A stretch of DNA of 64,000 bases from Comamonadaceae bacterium 2FH (GTDB taxonomy: Bacteria; Pseudomonadota; Gammaproteobacteria; Burkholderiales; Burkholderiaceae_C), in the NCBI GenBank assembly GCA_005503335.1, contig SCMQ01000013.1, positions 47,452 through 111,451 of the forward strand, read 5' to 3'. Position 1 is the first letter of the stretch; every line of letters starts with the position of its first letter. The notes under the pieces are model-generated. The model ran no database searches, had not been told where the DNA came from, and saw only the letters and a program-made list of their open reading frames with translations. Shown here one piece after another: positions 35,328 to 47,495 of the stretch. The translations under genes and the position numbers were made by a program.

Positions 35328-36496
35328 AGATCCCCCCAGAAAGTCGGATCGTCCTTCGACCGGACCTCGCGCAGCGTGGACGCGGAAGGGTCGGCGTTGG
35401 CTTTGTCTTTGTGTTTGAGCGGCAGGGCCAGGATCAGCGTGGTGCCGGCCGGTGCGCTGCTGATGTCCAGCCAGCCCCCTATGGTGTCGGCTCGTTCGCG
35501 CAGGCCGCGCAGGCCAAACGACTGTGTCTTGTTCAATTCGGCCTGGCTCATTCCCCTGCCATTGTCGCTGACCTCCAGCGACAGCATGCCGGCGGTGAGG
35601 GTCAGATCCAGCGTGACCTGGCTGGCCTGCGCATGCTTGGACACATTCGTCAGCGCCTCCTGGGCCGTCCGGAACACGGTGAGCAGAACGCTGCGCGCGA
35701 GCTCGGGCTGCGCGTGGCTCGAGTGGAAGCTGGCGCGAATGCCGGTGCGCTTTTCGAAGGTGCCGGTGATCCACTGCAGGGCTGGCACCAGCCCCTCCTC
35801 GAGGATGGCAGGGTGCAGGTTGTGGATCAGGCGCCTGGTGGCGTCGAAGGCCTGGGTCAGGGTGTCCGCCGCGGTCTGCGTGCGCTCGAACACATCGGCG
35901 CTGGTGGTGTGGCGCGCGATCCAGGCCAGGTCGAACTTCAGCGCCGTCAGCGCGCCGCCCACGTCGTCGTGGATTTCACGCGCGATGGCGGCGCGCTCCT
36001 GCTCCAGGTTGTTCTGCAGGTGCTGCGCCAGCTCCCGCAGCTGCTGTCTCGACTTCAGCAGCGCCAGCTCGGTCTGCTGCTTGTCGCGCGCCTGCACATG
36101 CCTTTCCATGGCCTTGAGGACCGCGGGCACCAGGCGGGTCAGGTTGTCCTTGAGCAGGTAGTCGCTCGCGCCTTGCCGCATGGCCTCGACGGCCATGGGC
36201 TCGTCGCTGGCGTCCGACACGAGGACGAAGGGGATCATATGGCCAAGGGCCTTGAGCCGCTCCAGCGCTGCCAGGCCCGTGAGACCGGGCAGCCGGCAGC
36301 TCGACAGGACCAGGTCCCAGGGACCGTCGTCGCCGCCGCGGCCCAGCGCGTCCAGGTAGGCGCGCTCGCTGTCGACGCGCAGCGCCTGCACCGCGAGGCC
36401 CGCACGCTTCATCAGCCTCACGGCCGACTCGCGGTCCGCGTCGGAATTTTCAAGGTGCAACAGGCGTAAGGGTCGACGCTTGCCGTTGGGGGGCAT
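35324..36496 (-). CDS. Sensor histidine kinase with N-terminal pseudo-receiver
   Basis: A cytoplasmic kinase of 390 residues with no membrane segment. Residues 8-130 form a receiver-like domain in which the phospho-acceptor position (residue 66) is Ser, in DLVLSSCRLPG, and one acid of the acidic pair is Asn (LENSDAD). The Lys in YLLKDN is kept. Residues about 165-235 form a HisKA_3 dimerisation domain with His176 in REIHDDVGG. The C-terminal ATPase domain has SDNGRGM and SFGLRGLRERADTIGGWL. ATG 36496 is preferred over 36574. It probably phosphorylates the LuxR regulator overlapping its 3' end. Confidence 0.88.
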   Translation of the reverse strand: MPPNGKRRPLRLLHLENSDADRESAVRLMKRAGLAVQALRVDSERAYLDALGRGGDDGPWDLVLSSCRLPGLTGLAALERLKALGHMIPFVLVSDASDEPMAVEAMRQGASDYLLKDNLTRLVPAVLKAMERHVQARDKQQTELALLKSRQQLRELAQHLQNNLEQERAAIAREIHDDVGGALTALKFDLAWIARHTTSADVFERTQTAADTLTQAFDATRRLIHNLHPAILEEGLVPALQWITGTFEKRTGIRASFHSSHAQPELARSVLLTVFRTAQEALTNVSKHAQASQVTLDLTLTAGMLSLEVSDNGRGMSQAELNKTQSFGLRGLRERADTIGGWLDISSAPAGTTLILALPLKHKDKANADPSASTLREVRSKDDPTFWGDL

Positions 36497-36610
36497 GGCG
36501 AGAAATTCTGCGGATCGTTTTCGAAGGGGGGATTGTCTGCGAAAAAAGCCCTGCTCGTACCCGGGTCGATGCAAAGCGCGCCGCGATCGGCCTGTTTCTT
36601 GAGCGGGCGC

Positions 36611-36637
36611 TAAAGAAGCGCCATGGCCTGCCGATAT
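36611..36637 (+). promoter_or_regulatory. Sigma-28 (FliA) promoter of the cheY-cheA operon
   Basis: TAAAGAAG at 36611-36618, an 11-base spacer, and GCCGATAT at 36630-36637. The leader would be about 17 bases, with GGAGGG directly before the ATG at 36661. It sits in the divergent region between the kinase gene and the large che operon. Confidence 0.85.
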
Positions 36638-36660
36638 TCAGCTCGAGTTCGGAGGGAAAA

Positions 36661-37023
36661 ATGCTTTCAATTCTTGCAGTCGACGATTCCGTTTCGGCGC
36701 GCCAGCTGCTCTCGCACACGCTGACCCTGGCCGGCTACGGCGTGACCGAGGCCGTGGACGGGCGGGACGCGGTGGACAAGGCCCTTCAGCGGGGCTTCGA
36801 CCTGGTGGTGACCGACCAGAACATGCCGCACATGGATGGCCTGGACCTGACCCGCAGGCTGCGCGAGATCCCGGCGTTCAGGCACACGCCCATCCTGATC
36901 CTGACCACCGAGTCCAGCGAGCAGATGAAGCAGGCGGGACGTGCCGCCGGCGCCACGGGCTGGCTGGTGAAGCCCTTCCACCCGGCCCGGCTCATCGAGC
37001 TCATCCAGAAGGTCATTCCATGA
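36661..37023 (+). CDS. CheY-like single-domain response regulator (first gene of che operon)
   Basis: A stand-alone receiver of 120 residues with acidic pair in LAVDDSVSARQLL, acceptor Asp52 in LVVTDQNMPHMDG, the conserved Thr (LILTTESS) and Lys in GWLVKPFHPARLIELIQK. It lacks the N-terminal extension and NMPNMNG loop of the cheZ-linked CheY. It may act as a phosphate sink or a second CheY output for the CheA encoded 55 bases downstream. It is transcribed from its own sigma-28 promoter. Confidence 0.92.
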   Translation: MLSILAVDDSVSARQLLSHTLTLAGYGVTEAVDGRDAVDKALQRGFDLVVTDQNMPHMDGLDLTRRLREIPAFRHTPILILTTESSEQMKQAGRAAGATGWLVKPFHPARLIELIQKVIP

Positions 37024-37078
37024 CCGTCCCCAGGCAACGGACACGCCACCACACCGACCAACCCGACAGGAGCCTGCC

Positions 37079-39127
<2,049 letters not shown>

Positions 39128-39219
39128 GCCAAGCGATGCAAGCCGGGCCAGCGGGCCGGGCCCATCCTTGTGCCGATCAGCGCGTCGGCGAACGAACACC
39201 CAATCAAAGGAGACCCGCC

Positions 39220-39717
39220 ATGGGCATGATGGAATCCGCACAGCACCTGAAACCTGCCGGCGAGGCCGCATCGGCGCCGGCCAAGGAATACCTGACCTTC
39301 CGTCTCGGCGACGAGGAGTACGGCATCGACATCCTCAAGGTGCAGGAGATCCGCTCCTACGAGGCGCCCACCCGCATCGCCAACGCGCCGGCCTTCGTCA
39401 AGGGCGTGGTGAACCTGCGCGGCGTCATCGTGCCCATCGTCGACCTGCGGCTGCGCTTCGCGACCGAGCGCTGCGACTACAACGCCTTCACGGTCACCGT
39501 GGTCCTGCATGTCGCCGGACGGGTGGTGGGCGTGGTGGTCGACTCGGTCAGCGACGTGCTGGGCATCGCGCCGCAGGACATACGCCCTGCGCCCGAAATC
39601 GGCTCCGCGGTCGACACCGCCAGCATCGTCGGCCTGGCTGCCCTGGCCGACCGCATGCTGATCCTGCTGGACATCGAGAAGCTGATGTCCGGCGCCGACA
39701 TGGGACTGTCGGACTGA
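39220..39717 (+). CDS. cheW: Chemotaxis coupling protein CheW (copy 1)
   Basis: CheW couples receptors to CheA. ATG 39220 has AAAGGAG upstream and gives 165 residues, a single CheW domain ([20 protein letters not shown] and [20 protein letters not shown]). It is close to the second CheW at 49892, with long shared stretches such as [14 protein letters not shown]. Between cheA and the first mcp in the che operon. Confidence 0.96.
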   Translation: MGMMESAQHLKPAGEAASAPAKEYLTFRLGDEEYGIDILKVQEIRSYEAPTRIANAPAFVKGVVNLRGVIVPIVDLRLRFATERCDYNAFTVTVVLHVAGRVVGVVVDSVSDVLGIAPQDIRPAPEIGSAVDTASIVGLAALADRMLILLDIEKLMSGADMGLSD

Positions 39718-39743
39718 AACCCACCCTTTTCGCGAGCCTCGAC

Positions 39744-41324
39744 ATGCAACTTATGGATCTCATGCGCCGCTTCACCATCCGCACCCGCATGCTGGGGGCC
39801 ATCGCCATGGTCCTCGTGCTGCTGGCCCTGGTCGGCGCGACCGGCCTGTTCGGCATCTACCGCATCCAGGCCCTGGGCCAGGACTTCATCCAGACCGCGT
39901 TCGCGCAATCCACGGCCGTGGCGGCCCTGCGCAACGACATGGGCATGATCCGCCGCCACGAGAAGGACATGATCATCCAGTACGAGAAACCCGCGGAGAT
40001 CCAGAAGGCCCATGCGGCCTGGAAGGCCAGTGCCGAGACGCTGCGCCAGCGGCTGGCGGCGATGCGGGAGGGTGGCCAGAACCGGGCGCTGGTGCAGGCC
40101 ATCGAGGCGCATCTGCTGAGGTACATGGACAGCTTTGCCCATGTCGCCCGTTCGCTGGAGGGCGGCGCTTTCGACTCGGCCACAACCGCCAACCGCATCA
40201 TGGGACGGGCCAACGAGGCCTTCGAAGAAACTGAAAGACAGCTGGCCCAGCTCGAGCAGGCACTGCGCGAGCGTGCGGCCCAGGCCGAGAAGGACAATGC
40301 CGCGGCCGTGGACTTCACCATGCTGGCCTATGGCGCCGCCGTGTTGCTCGCCATCGGCGTGGTGGTGCCGCTGACGCTGCTGAACCTGCACAGCATCTGC
40401 CGGCCGATCGGCGCGGCGCGCGCCCTGGCCGGTGCCATCGCCGAGGGGAACCTGAGCGCCGCGGTGGATGGCGGTGGCCAGGACGAGGCGGCCGATCTGC
40501 TGCGCGCGCTGGGCCAGATGCAGGCCTCGCTGCGCCGCATCGTGTCCCAGGTCAACCACGCCACCGAGAACATCACGACCGCATCGGCCGAGATCGCCAC
40601 TGGCAACCACGACCTGTCCAACCGCACCGAGCAGGCCGCCTCCAGCCTGCAGCAGACCGCGTCCTCGATGGAGCAGATCACGGGCACCGTGCGCCAGTCT
40701 GCGGATTCCGCGGCCCAGGCGAACCAGCTCGCCTCGACCGCCTCGTCGGTGGCCCGGCGCGGGGGCGAAGTAGTGTCGCAGGTGGTGGCGACGATGGAGG
40801 ACATCAATGCATCGTCCCGCAAGATCGCCGACATCATCGGCGTGATCGACGGCATCGCCTTCCAGACCAACATCCTGGCGCTCAACGCGGCAGTGGAGGC
40901 CGCGCGCGCCGGCGAGCAGGGCAGGGGCTTTGCGGTGGTGGCCGGCGAGGTGCGCAGCCTGGCCCAGCGCTCCGCCACCGCCGCCAGAGAGATCAAGACC
41001 CTGATCGGCGCCAGCGTGGAGAAGGTCGATTCGGGCTCGCGCCTGGTGCACGACGCGGGCAAGACAATGAACGAGATTGTCGCCTCGGTCAGGCGCGTGT
41101 CCGACACCATCGCCGAGATCAGCGCCGCGGCCATGGAGCAGAACACCGGCATCGGCCAGGTCAACGCGGCCGTGGCTCAGCTCGACCAGATGACCCAGCA
41201 GAACGCAGCCCTGGTCGAGCAGTCCACCGCGGCCGCAGAAAGCCTCAGGGAGCAGGCGATGAAGCTCACGCAGATGGTCGGCGTCTTTCGCCTCGGCGCC
41301 GAGCCGGCACCGGCCGCGGCCTGA
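39744..41324 (+). CDS. Methyl-accepting chemotaxis protein (mcp 1)
   Basis: Receptor of 526 residues. It has a short cytoplasmic lead, membrane segment 1 ([22 protein letters not shown]), a periplasmic four-helix sensory domain (about residues 36-190), membrane segment 2 (about 192-215), a HAMP domain, and the signalling domain. The signalling hairpin tip carries [20 protein letters not shown] and [20 protein letters not shown]. It ends in GAEPAPAAA, without the C-terminal WTxF pentapeptide found in the other two receptors here. It lies 26 bases after cheW. The ligand is unknown. Confidence 0.94.
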   Translation: MQLMDLMRRFTIRTRMLGAIAMVLVLLALVGATGLFGIYRIQALGQDFIQTAFAQSTAVAALRNDMGMIRRHEKDMIIQYEKPAEIQKAHAAWKASAETLRQRLAAMREGGQNRALVQAIEAHLLRYMDSFAHVARSLEGGAFDSATTANRIMGRANEAFEETERQLAQLEQALRERAAQAEKDNAAAVDFTMLAYGAAVLLAIGVVVPLTLLNLHSICRPIGAARALAGAIAEGNLSAAVDGGGQDEAADLLRALGQMQASLRRIVSQVNHATENITTASAEIATGNHDLSNRTEQAASSLQQTASSMEQITGTVRQSADSAAQANQLASTASSVARRGGEVVSQVVATMEDINASSRKIADIIGVIDGIAFQTNILALNAAVEAARAGEQGRGFAVVAGEVRSLAQRSATAAREIKTLIGASVEKVDSGSRLVHDAGKTMNEIVASVRRVSDTIAEISAAAMEQNTGIGQVNAAVAQLDQMTQQNAALVEQSTAAAESLREQAMKLTQMVGVFRLGAEPAPAAA

Positions 41325-41335
41325 GCGCCTGCGCC

Positions 41336-42193
41336 ATGGGTGCCGCTCCTCCTGTCCTCTCGTCCGCCGGCGAGGCGGCGCGCGAGTTCGGCTTCGCGCC
41401 GCAGGACTTCGATCGCGTGTGCCGGCTGATCTACCAGCGCGCCGGCATCAGCCTGCATCCGGGCAAGCAGGCCATGGTTTACAGCCGGCTCTCGCGCCGC
41501 CTGCGCGAGACCCCATACCGCTCCTTCAGCAGCTACCTGCAGTGGCTGGAAGCAGGGCAGGGGCCGGCGGCCGAGCTCGAATGGCAGGAGTTCGTCAACT
41601 GCCTGACCACCAACCTGACGGCCTTCTTCCGTGAGGAGCACCATTTCCCGGTGCTGGCCGACCTGCTGCGCAAGCACCCCGTCGGCAAGCCGGTACGCAT
41701 CTGGTGCAATGCCGCGTCCACCGGCGAGGAGCCCTACTCGATCGCGATGACGGCCATCGAAACGCTGGGTCCTGGCGCGCCGGTGCGCATCGTGGCCAGC
41801 GACATCGACACCCGGGTGCTGGCGACGGCCAGCCGCGGTGTCTACCCGGACGAGGTGCGCGGCCTGTCGGCCGATCGGCTCAAGCGTCATTGCCTGCGCG
41901 GAACCGGGCGCAACGCCGGCCAGATCTGCATCAAGCCCGAGGTGGCCAAGCTGATCGAGTTCCGCAGCTTCAACCTGATGAGCCCGGCCTGGTCGCTGGG
42001 CGAGCCCTTCGACATCGTGTTCTGCCGCAACGTCATGATCTATTTCGACCGCCCGACCCAGCGCCGCGTGCTCGATCGCATGCATGCTGCGATGGCGCCG
42101 TCGGGCTGGCTGTTCGTCGGCCACTCGGAAAACTTCAGCGAGTCGCGGGACCTGTTCAGGCTGCATGGCAAGACGGTCTACCAGCGCATCTAG
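41336..42193 (+). CDS. cheR: Chemotaxis receptor methyltransferase CheR
   Basis: CheR methylates receptor glutamates using S-adenosylmethionine. The 285-residue product has the N-terminal helical domain (VCRLIYQRAGISLHPGKQAM) and TTNLTAFFREEHHFPVLADL. The SAM-binding motif WCNAASTGEEPYSIAMTAIE and FDIVFCRNVMIYFDRPTQRR follow, all standard for CheR. ATG 41336 is 11 bases after the mcp stop. Confidence 0.97.
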   Translation: MGAAPPVLSSAGEAAREFGFAPQDFDRVCRLIYQRAGISLHPGKQAMVYSRLSRRLRETPYRSFSSYLQWLEAGQGPAAELEWQEFVNCLTTNLTAFFREEHHFPVLADLLRKHPVGKPVRIWCNAASTGEEPYSIAMTAIETLGPGAPVRIVASDIDTRVLATASRGVYPDEVRGLSADRLKRHCLRGTGRNAGQICIKPEVAKLIEFRSFNLMSPAWSLGEPFDIVFCRNVMIYFDRPTQRRVLDRMHAAMAPSGWLFVGHSENFSESRDLFRLHGKTVYQRI

Positions 42194-42243
42194 CGCAGGG
42201 AAGCCGGCGCTCAAGAATCCCCGCCAGACGCCGAAAACCAGCC

Positions 42244-42918
42244 ATGACCAAGCGTTTCCTCTTCTCCGGTGCGGTGCGGCCCGCCGGCGCACCGGCGACG
42301 CCCTCGCGCCTGGACCGGCTGCGGGCCGCCCCGCGCAAACCGGGGGAGGCGTCCTTCTTCTTCTTCGATGCCCACAGCCAGAGCGACGCGGTCAAGGTCC
42401 TGCCCGGTGAGTACTTCGTCCACCACGAGGACCTGCTGCTGACGACCACCTTGGGCTCGTGCATCAGTGTCTGCCTCTGGGACCGCAGCGCCCGGGTCGG
42501 CGGCATGAACCACTTCATGCTGCCCGAGGGCAGCGGCGCGCAGGACTGCGGCCGCTACGGCGGCTTCGCGATGGAGCTGCTGATCAACGAGCTGCTGAAG
42601 AAGGGTGCGCTGCGCGGCGCGCTGGAGGCCAAGGTGTTTGGCGGCGGCCAGGTCATCAGCGGCATGCACAGCCTCAACGTGGGCGAACGCAACACGGAAT
42701 TCGTGATGGACTACCTGGGCAGGGAACGCATTCCCGTCGTCAGCAAGGACGTGCTCGGCGGCCAGCCGCGCAAGGTGGCGTTCTTCCCGGCCAGCGGCAA
42801 GGCCCTGGTCAAGCGGCTCGGCGGTGGCCGGACCGAGGCCATGCTCGAGCTGGACCGTGCGGCGCGCCTGCGCGCGGCATTGCCCGCCGGCGCCGCCGGC
42901 ACCATAGACCTGTTCTGA
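42244..42918 (+). CDS. cheD: Chemoreceptor glutamine deamidase CheD
   Basis: CheD deamidates receptor glutamines to glutamates. ATG 42244 ([13 protein letters not shown]) gives 224 residues. The catalytic Cys73 in [13 protein letters not shown] and His90 in [11 protein letters not shown] are in place. [20 protein letters not shown] is also typical. An N-terminal extension of about 40 residues precedes the core, common in betaproteobacterial CheD. It lies between cheR and cheB. A longer open frame from 41704 is the wrong phase. Confidence 0.96.
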   Translation: MTKRFLFSGAVRPAGAPATPSRLDRLRAAPRKPGEASFFFFDAHSQSDAVKVLPGEYFVHHEDLLLTTTLGSCISVCLWDRSARVGGMNHFMLPEGSGAQDCGRYGGFAMELLINELLKKGALRGALEAKVFGGGQVISGMHSLNVGERNTEFVMDYLGRERIPVVSKDVLGGQPRKVAFFPASGKALVKRLGGGRTEAMLELDRAARLRAALPAGAAGTIDLF

Positions 42919-42932
42919 AACGGAAGAAGCCG

Positions 42933-44015
42933 ATGGCCAAGATTCGCACCGTGGTGGTCGACGACTCCGCCCTGGTCCGCCGCCTGCTGGGCGAAATCAT
43001 CAACCGCCAGCCCGACATGGTCTGCGTGGGCGCGGCGGCCGACCCCTACGCGGCACGCGACCTGATCCGCCAGCTCGATCCCGACGTGATCACGCTGGAC
43101 GTGGAGATGCCGCGCATGGACGGCCTGGATTTCCTGTCCCGGCTGATGCGCCTGCGCCCCATGCCGGTGGTCATGGTGTCCACGCTGACCGAGCGCGGCG
43201 CCGAGGTGACGCTGCGCGCCCTGGAGCTGGGCGCAGTCGACTTCGTGGCCAAGCCCAAGATCGGCATCGCCGACGGCCTGCAGCAGCTGGCCCTGGAGAT
43301 CGCGGAAAAGATCCGCGTCGCGGCCCGGGCCCAGGTGCGCAAACTCCCGGCGGCAGCCCCGCCGCCGACACAAGTGCCCCGGGCGGTGCCAGATGCGCCG
43401 CGACTGGGGCGCCTGTCGACCGAGAAGATCATCTTCATCGGCGCCTCCACCGGCGGCACGGAGGCCACTCGCGAGGTGCTGGCCAGCCTGCCCGCCGACG
43501 CGCCGGCCGTGGCCATCACCCAGCATATGCCGCCCGGCTTCACGCGCAGCTATGCGGCCCGGCTCAACGAGCTGTGCCGCATCACGGTCAAGGAAGCCCA
43601 GGACGGCGAGCGCATGCTGCCCGGCCATGCTTACATCGCGCCGGGCGGCCTGCACCTGAGCGTGGCGCGCAGCGGCGCCAACTACCTCGCCCGCGTGCTG
43701 GACGGCGAGCCGGTCAACCGGCACAAGCCCAGCGTCGAGGTGCTGTTCAAGTCGGCCGCGCGCGCGGTCGGCCCCAACGCCCTGGCCGTGATGCTGACCG
43801 GCATGGGGGCCGACGGCGCCTTGGCCATGCGCGAGATGCGCGAGGCCGGAGCCTACTGCGTCGCGCAGGACGAGGCCAGCTGCGTGGTCTTCGGCATGCC
43901 CAGGGCGGCCATCGCCGCGGACGCGGTACACCAGGTCCTGCCTCTGGCGCAGATCGGCCCGCACCTGGTCCAGCGGCTGCGCGAAACCACCGGCATGAGC
44001 CACAACCGTGTCTGA
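42933..44015 (+). CDS. cheB: Chemoreceptor glutamate methylesterase CheB
   Basis: CheB removes receptor methyl groups when phosphorylated by CheA. ATG 42933 gives 360 residues. The receiver domain has the acidic pair ([13 protein letters not shown]), acceptor Asp56 ([13 protein letters not shown]) and Lys in VAKPKIG. The methylesterase domain has the catalytic Ser in [20 protein letters not shown], His in [10 protein letters not shown], and Asp in [18 protein letters not shown]. All are intact. It follows cheD by 14 bases. Confidence 0.97.
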   Translation: MAKIRTVVVDDSALVRRLLGEIINRQPDMVCVGAAADPYAARDLIRQLDPDVITLDVEMPRMDGLDFLSRLMRLRPMPVVMVSTLTERGAEVTLRALELGAVDFVAKPKIGIADGLQQLALEIAEKIRVAARAQVRKLPAAAPPPTQVPRAVPDAPRLGRLSTEKIIFIGASTGGTEATREVLASLPADAPAVAITQHMPPGFTRSYAARLNELCRITVKEAQDGERMLPGHAYIAPGGLHLSVARSGANYLARVLDGEPVNRHKPSVEVLFKSAARAVGPNALAVMLTGMGADGALAMREMREAGAYCVAQDEASCVVFGMPRAAIAADAVHQVLPLAQIGPHLVQRLRETTGMSHNRV

Positions 44016-44053
44016 AATGAGCCGCCGCCCCCCATGCCTCTAGGAGATTCCCC

Positions 44054-46171
44054 GTGAAATCGTTCATCGACAACCTGAAGCTGGCCCACAAGTTCCTGTT
44101 CATCGGCGGCATCGCCGCGCTCATGCTCGCGCTGCCCAGCACCCTGCTCGTGCTCGGGAAGCTGGAAGAGCTGCGCACGGCGCGCACCGAGCTGTCGGGC
44201 ATAGCGCCGGCGCGCGATGCGCTGCGCCTCATCCAGCTCACCCAGCAGCACCGCGGGCAGTCGGCGGCCTTGCTGGGTGGCAACGAAGCGCTGGCGTCGG
44301 CGCGGCAGGACAAGCAGGCCGAGGTGACGCGCGCCCTGGCCAGGACCCGGGCCTCGGTGGCGACGCTGGGCGACGACAAGCTGACGGCGCTTGCCGGCCG
44401 GCTTGCCGCCGAGTGGCAGTCGCTGGCCGATGGCGTGGCCAACAAGGGCGTGAGCGGTCCGCAGAGCTTTGCCCGCCACACGGCCCTGATCGCCGACCAG
44501 CTGGCACTGCTCGAGGACGTCAGCCATGTCTCCGCCATCGTGCTGCATCCCGAAGCCTCGGGCTACTTCCTGCAGGCCGGCGTGCTGACCCACCTGCCCA
44601 AGCTCACCGAGGCGCTGGGCCAGATGCGCGCGCGCGGTGCCTTGCTGCTGGCGCGCGGCGAGGCCACGCCCGAGGAGAGGACCCGGCTCGAGGCACTGGC
44701 GACGCAGGCGCGGGGCCACCACCAGGACGCCGGCAAGGTGCTGGCGCTGGCCAGCCAGCAGGACGTGGCGCTGCGCCAGGCCATTGCCGCCCCGCTGGCA
44801 GCGGCGATGGCCACGGCAGAGGAGGGGCTGAAACTGGCGGACGAGAAGATCGTGCGTGCCGACACGCTGGACTTCCCCTCGGGCGAGTACTTCGCCGCGA
44901 CCACCCGCGTCATCGATGCGCAGTTCACCCTGGTCGACGCCGCGTTCAAGGTGCTCGACGCTCAGCTGCAACTGGGCGTGACGACGGCGCGCCAGCACCT
45001 CATTGCGGTGCTGGGCAGCATCGTGCTGCTGTCGGCGCTGACCATCTGGGTCATGTGGACCGTCACGCGCACCACGACCGGGTCGGTCCGCGCGGCGCTG
45101 CAGCTGGCCGAAGCGGTCGCTGCCGGCGATCTGGGGACCCAGGTCCGGGCACGCGGCCGCGACGAGGTCGGACAGCTGCTGCGCGCCCTCGGCGCGATGA
45201 ACGACAGCCTGGTGCGCGTGGTCACCACGGTGCGCGCGAGCAGCGACAGCATCGCCACCGGATCCAGCCAGATCGCCACCGGCAACGCCGACCTGAGCCA
45301 GCGCACCGAAGAGCAGGCCAGCAACCTGCAGCAGACGGCCGCGTCCATGGAGCAGCTGTCCAGCACCGTGAGAAACAACGCCGACACCGCGCGCCAGGCC
45401 AGCACCCTGGCCGGCCAGGCCAGCGAGGTGGCGGCCAAGGGCGGCGAAGTGGTGGGCCGGGTGGTCGAGACCATGGAGGAAATCAACCATGCGTCCAGGA
45501 AGATCGCCGACATCATCGGCGTGATCGACGGCATCGCCTTCCAGACCAACATCCTGGCGCTCAATGCGGCGGTGGAGGCTGCGCGCGCCGGCGAGCAGGG
45601 CAGGGGCTTTGCCGTGGTGGCCGGCGAGGTGCGCAGCCTGGCCCAGCGCTCCGCCACCGCCGCCAGGGAGATCAAGGCTCTGATCGGCGACAGTGTCGAG
45701 AAGGTGGACGCGGGCAGCAAGCTGGTCGACGAGGCCGGCAGCACCATGGGCGACATCGTCAATCAGGTGCGCAAGGTCACCGACCTGATCAGCGAGATCA
45801 GCGCCGCCACCATCGAGCAGACCGCGGGCATCGGCCAGGTCAACGACGCCGTCACGCAGCTGGACCAGGTGACGCAGCAGAACGCGGCGCTGGTCGAGGA
45901 GTCGGCGGCCGCGGCCGAGAGCCTGAGCCACCAGGCGCAGCAACTGGTGCGGGCCGTCGCCCTGTTCAAGCTGTCGGCGGACGAGCCCGCGGCGGCTGCG
46001 GCCCCGTTGCCACTCGCCGAGGAGCGCCGCGAGCCGGATCGCGCGGCCATGGTGGCAAGCCCGGACTTCGGCGCCAGGGCGGCCAAGGCCAAGCCCGCAC
46101 CGTCCGCGCCCAGGGCCGCCGAGCCGGCCCTGGCCAGCAGCGGCACGGACGACGACTGGACGAGCTTCTGA
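44054..46171 (+). CDS. Methyl-accepting chemotaxis protein (mcp 2) with long sensory domain
   Basis: Receptor of 705 residues starting at GTG 44054 with TAGGAG 7 bases upstream. It has membrane segment 1 ([20 protein letters not shown]) and an unusually long sensory region of about 280 residues. The early [17 protein letters not shown] segment resembles nitrate/nitrite-sensing (NIT)-type helical sensors, but this is only a resemblance. Membrane segment 2 ([20 protein letters not shown]), HAMP and the signalling domain with the standard hairpin tip follow. The last residues DDDWTSF form a WTxF tether for CheR/CheB. It ends the che operon. Confidence 0.92.
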   Translation: MKSFIDNLKLAHKFLFIGGIAALMLALPSTLLVLGKLEELRTARTELSGIAPARDALRLIQLTQQHRGQSAALLGGNEALASARQDKQAEVTRALARTRASVATLGDDKLTALAGRLAAEWQSLADGVANKGVSGPQSFARHTALIADQLALLEDVSHVSAIVLHPEASGYFLQAGVLTHLPKLTEALGQMRARGALLLARGEATPEERTRLEALATQARGHHQDAGKVLALASQQDVALRQAIAAPLAAAMATAEEGLKLADEKIVRADTLDFPSGEYFAATTRVIDAQFTLVDAAFKVLDAQLQLGVTTARQHLIAVLGSIVLLSALTIWVMWTVTRTTTGSVRAALQLAEAVAAGDLGTQVRARGRDEVGQLLRALGAMNDSLVRVVTTVRASSDSIATGSSQIATGNADLSQRTEEQASNLQQTAASMEQLSSTVRNNADTARQASTLAGQASEVAAKGGEVVGRVVETMEEINHASRKIADIIGVIDGIAFQTNILALNAAVEAARAGEQGRGFAVVAGEVRSLAQRSATAAREIKALIGDSVEKVDAGSKLVDEAGSTMGDIVNQVRKVTDLISEISAATIEQTAGIGQVNDAVTQLDQVTQQNAALVEESAAAAESLSHQAQQLVRAVALFKLSADEPAAAAAPLPLAEERREPDRAAMVASPDFGARAAKAKPAPSAPRAAEPALASSGTDDDWTSF

Positions 46172-47383
46172 TCAGCGCCAGCGAGGCGTGGAGGCGCCGG
46201 CCCACAGCCGGTCCAGGTAGGGGAAATCCCAGCGCTCGATGGATTCCCGCCCGGTGATGGCGTCGCTGCAGCCCGGCCGAGAGAGGTCGATGCGCTGGGG
46301 CTTGATCGGCATCTCGGAGCGCGTCGAATAGAAGGCCTTGACCACCGGCGTGAGCGGCTTGCCGGGGTTGTGCTCGGCCACGACGGCGAGCTTGCCCGAC
46401 TTCAGCCGCACCAGGGCGCCGATCGGGTAGATGCCCAGGGTTCTGACCAGGGCGGTGAACACGGTGTCGTCGAACTGGCCGTTCCACGAGGCCATGCGGG
46501 CCAGCGCGTCGGCCGGATCCCAGCCGTCGCGGTAGGGGCGGTCGGAGGTGACGGCGTCGTAGACATCGCAGACGGCACCCATGCGCGAGAACAGGCTGAT
46601 CCGTTCGGCGGGCAGGCGGGAGGGATAGCCCTTGCCGTCCATGCGCTCGTGGTGGTGCATGCAGACGTCGAGCGCGTGGGCCGTGGCGCTCTCGCCGGCC
46701 ATCAGCAGCATGCGCCCTTGTTCCGGGTGCGTGCGCATGATGTCGAACTCCTGGTCCGTGAGCGCGCCGGGCTTGTTCAGCACCTCGAGCGGCATCAGCG
46801 CCTTGCCGACATCGTGCAGCAGGCCGGCCAGGCCCGCCTCCCGGCAGGCGTCCTCGTCGAAGCCGAGCTCCCTTCCCAGCGCCACCATCAGCGCGCAGAC
46901 GGCGACCGAGTGCATGTAGGTCACGTCGTCGCGGCGCTTCAGGCGCGCCAGGTTGACGAACGCGTCCGGATTGCGCTTGACCGATGCGGTGATGTCGTCC
47001 ACCAGCTCGCGGCAGCCTTCGACCGCGATGGCCTGGCCCAGGCGCACGGCCTGAAAGAGCGAGGCGACCGCTTCGCGCGTGCGTGTGATCAGGCCCGAAG
47101 CGCGTTCGAGCTCCGATTCCAGGCTGTGGCTGACGGCGCGGCGCGGCGGCGCGGCAGCCCCTGGTGAGGGAGGCTGCTGCGGCGGCGCTGGCGGATCGGT
47201 GTCGAAGCCCATGTCGGTATCGATCCAGCAGGCGCCGATCGTGCTGTTGCGAATGCGCTCCAGGTCCTCAGGCTGCTCGAGCAGAAAACTGCTGCGCCAG
47301 AAGGGATGGTCCAGCCAGGGTATGTCGAAGGCATGGATGTACATGCCAAGCCGCAAGTCAGCGGCTGCGATCCGTTTCAGCAC
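46172..47383 (-). CDS. HD-GYP domain cyclic-di-GMP phosphodiesterase
   Basis: Predicted to hydrolyse cyclic di-GMP, which antagonises motility. The 403-residue product has an N-terminal DUF3391-like domain (LKRIAAADLRLGMYIHAFDI), a linker, and an HD-GYP domain. HD is at about residues 190-191 (GLLHDVGKALMPLEVLNKPG), HHE at 244-246 and GYP at 252-254 (HHERMDGKGYPSRLP). All metal-binding residues look present. It is soluble. It converges on mcp 2, meeting it end to end. Confidence 0.94.
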   Translation of the reverse strand: MLKRIAAADLRLGMYIHAFDIPWLDHPFWRSSFLLEQPEDLERIRNSTIGACWIDTDMGFDTDPPAPPQQPPSPGAAAPPRRAVSHSLESELERASGLITRTREAVASLFQAVRLGQAIAVEGCRELVDDITASVKRNPDAFVNLARLKRRDDVTYMHSVAVCALMVALGRELGFDEDACREAGLAGLLHDVGKALMPLEVLNKPGALTDQEFDIMRTHPEQGRMLLMAGESATAHALDVCMHHHERMDGKGYPSRLPAERISLFSRMGAVCDVYDAVTSDRPYRDGWDPADALARMASWNGQFDDTVFTALVRTLGIYPIGALVRLKSGKLAVVAEHNPGKPLTPVVKAFYSTRSEMPIKPQRIDLSRPGCSDAITGRESIERWDFPYLDRLWAGASTPRWR

Positions 47384-47470
47384 TTTCTATTCACTGTTTG
47401 GCGCGCGGGCCATACGGCTGCGCCTCTTGGGAAACGTCAGAACGAATCATCGCGCCGGGCTCGTTGTTCA

Positions 47471-47495
47471 TTGAATTCTACCCTCGGGTATTCAA
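47471..47495. repeat. Imperfect palindrome upstream of the HD-GYP gene
   Basis: TTGAATTCTACCC and GGGTATTCAA form an imperfect inverted repeat around a TC centre. It overlaps the last codon of the broken EAL gene and lies about 90 bases upstream of the HD-GYP start. No T-run follows on either strand, so an operator is more likely than a terminator, but function is not shown. Confidence 0.35.
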
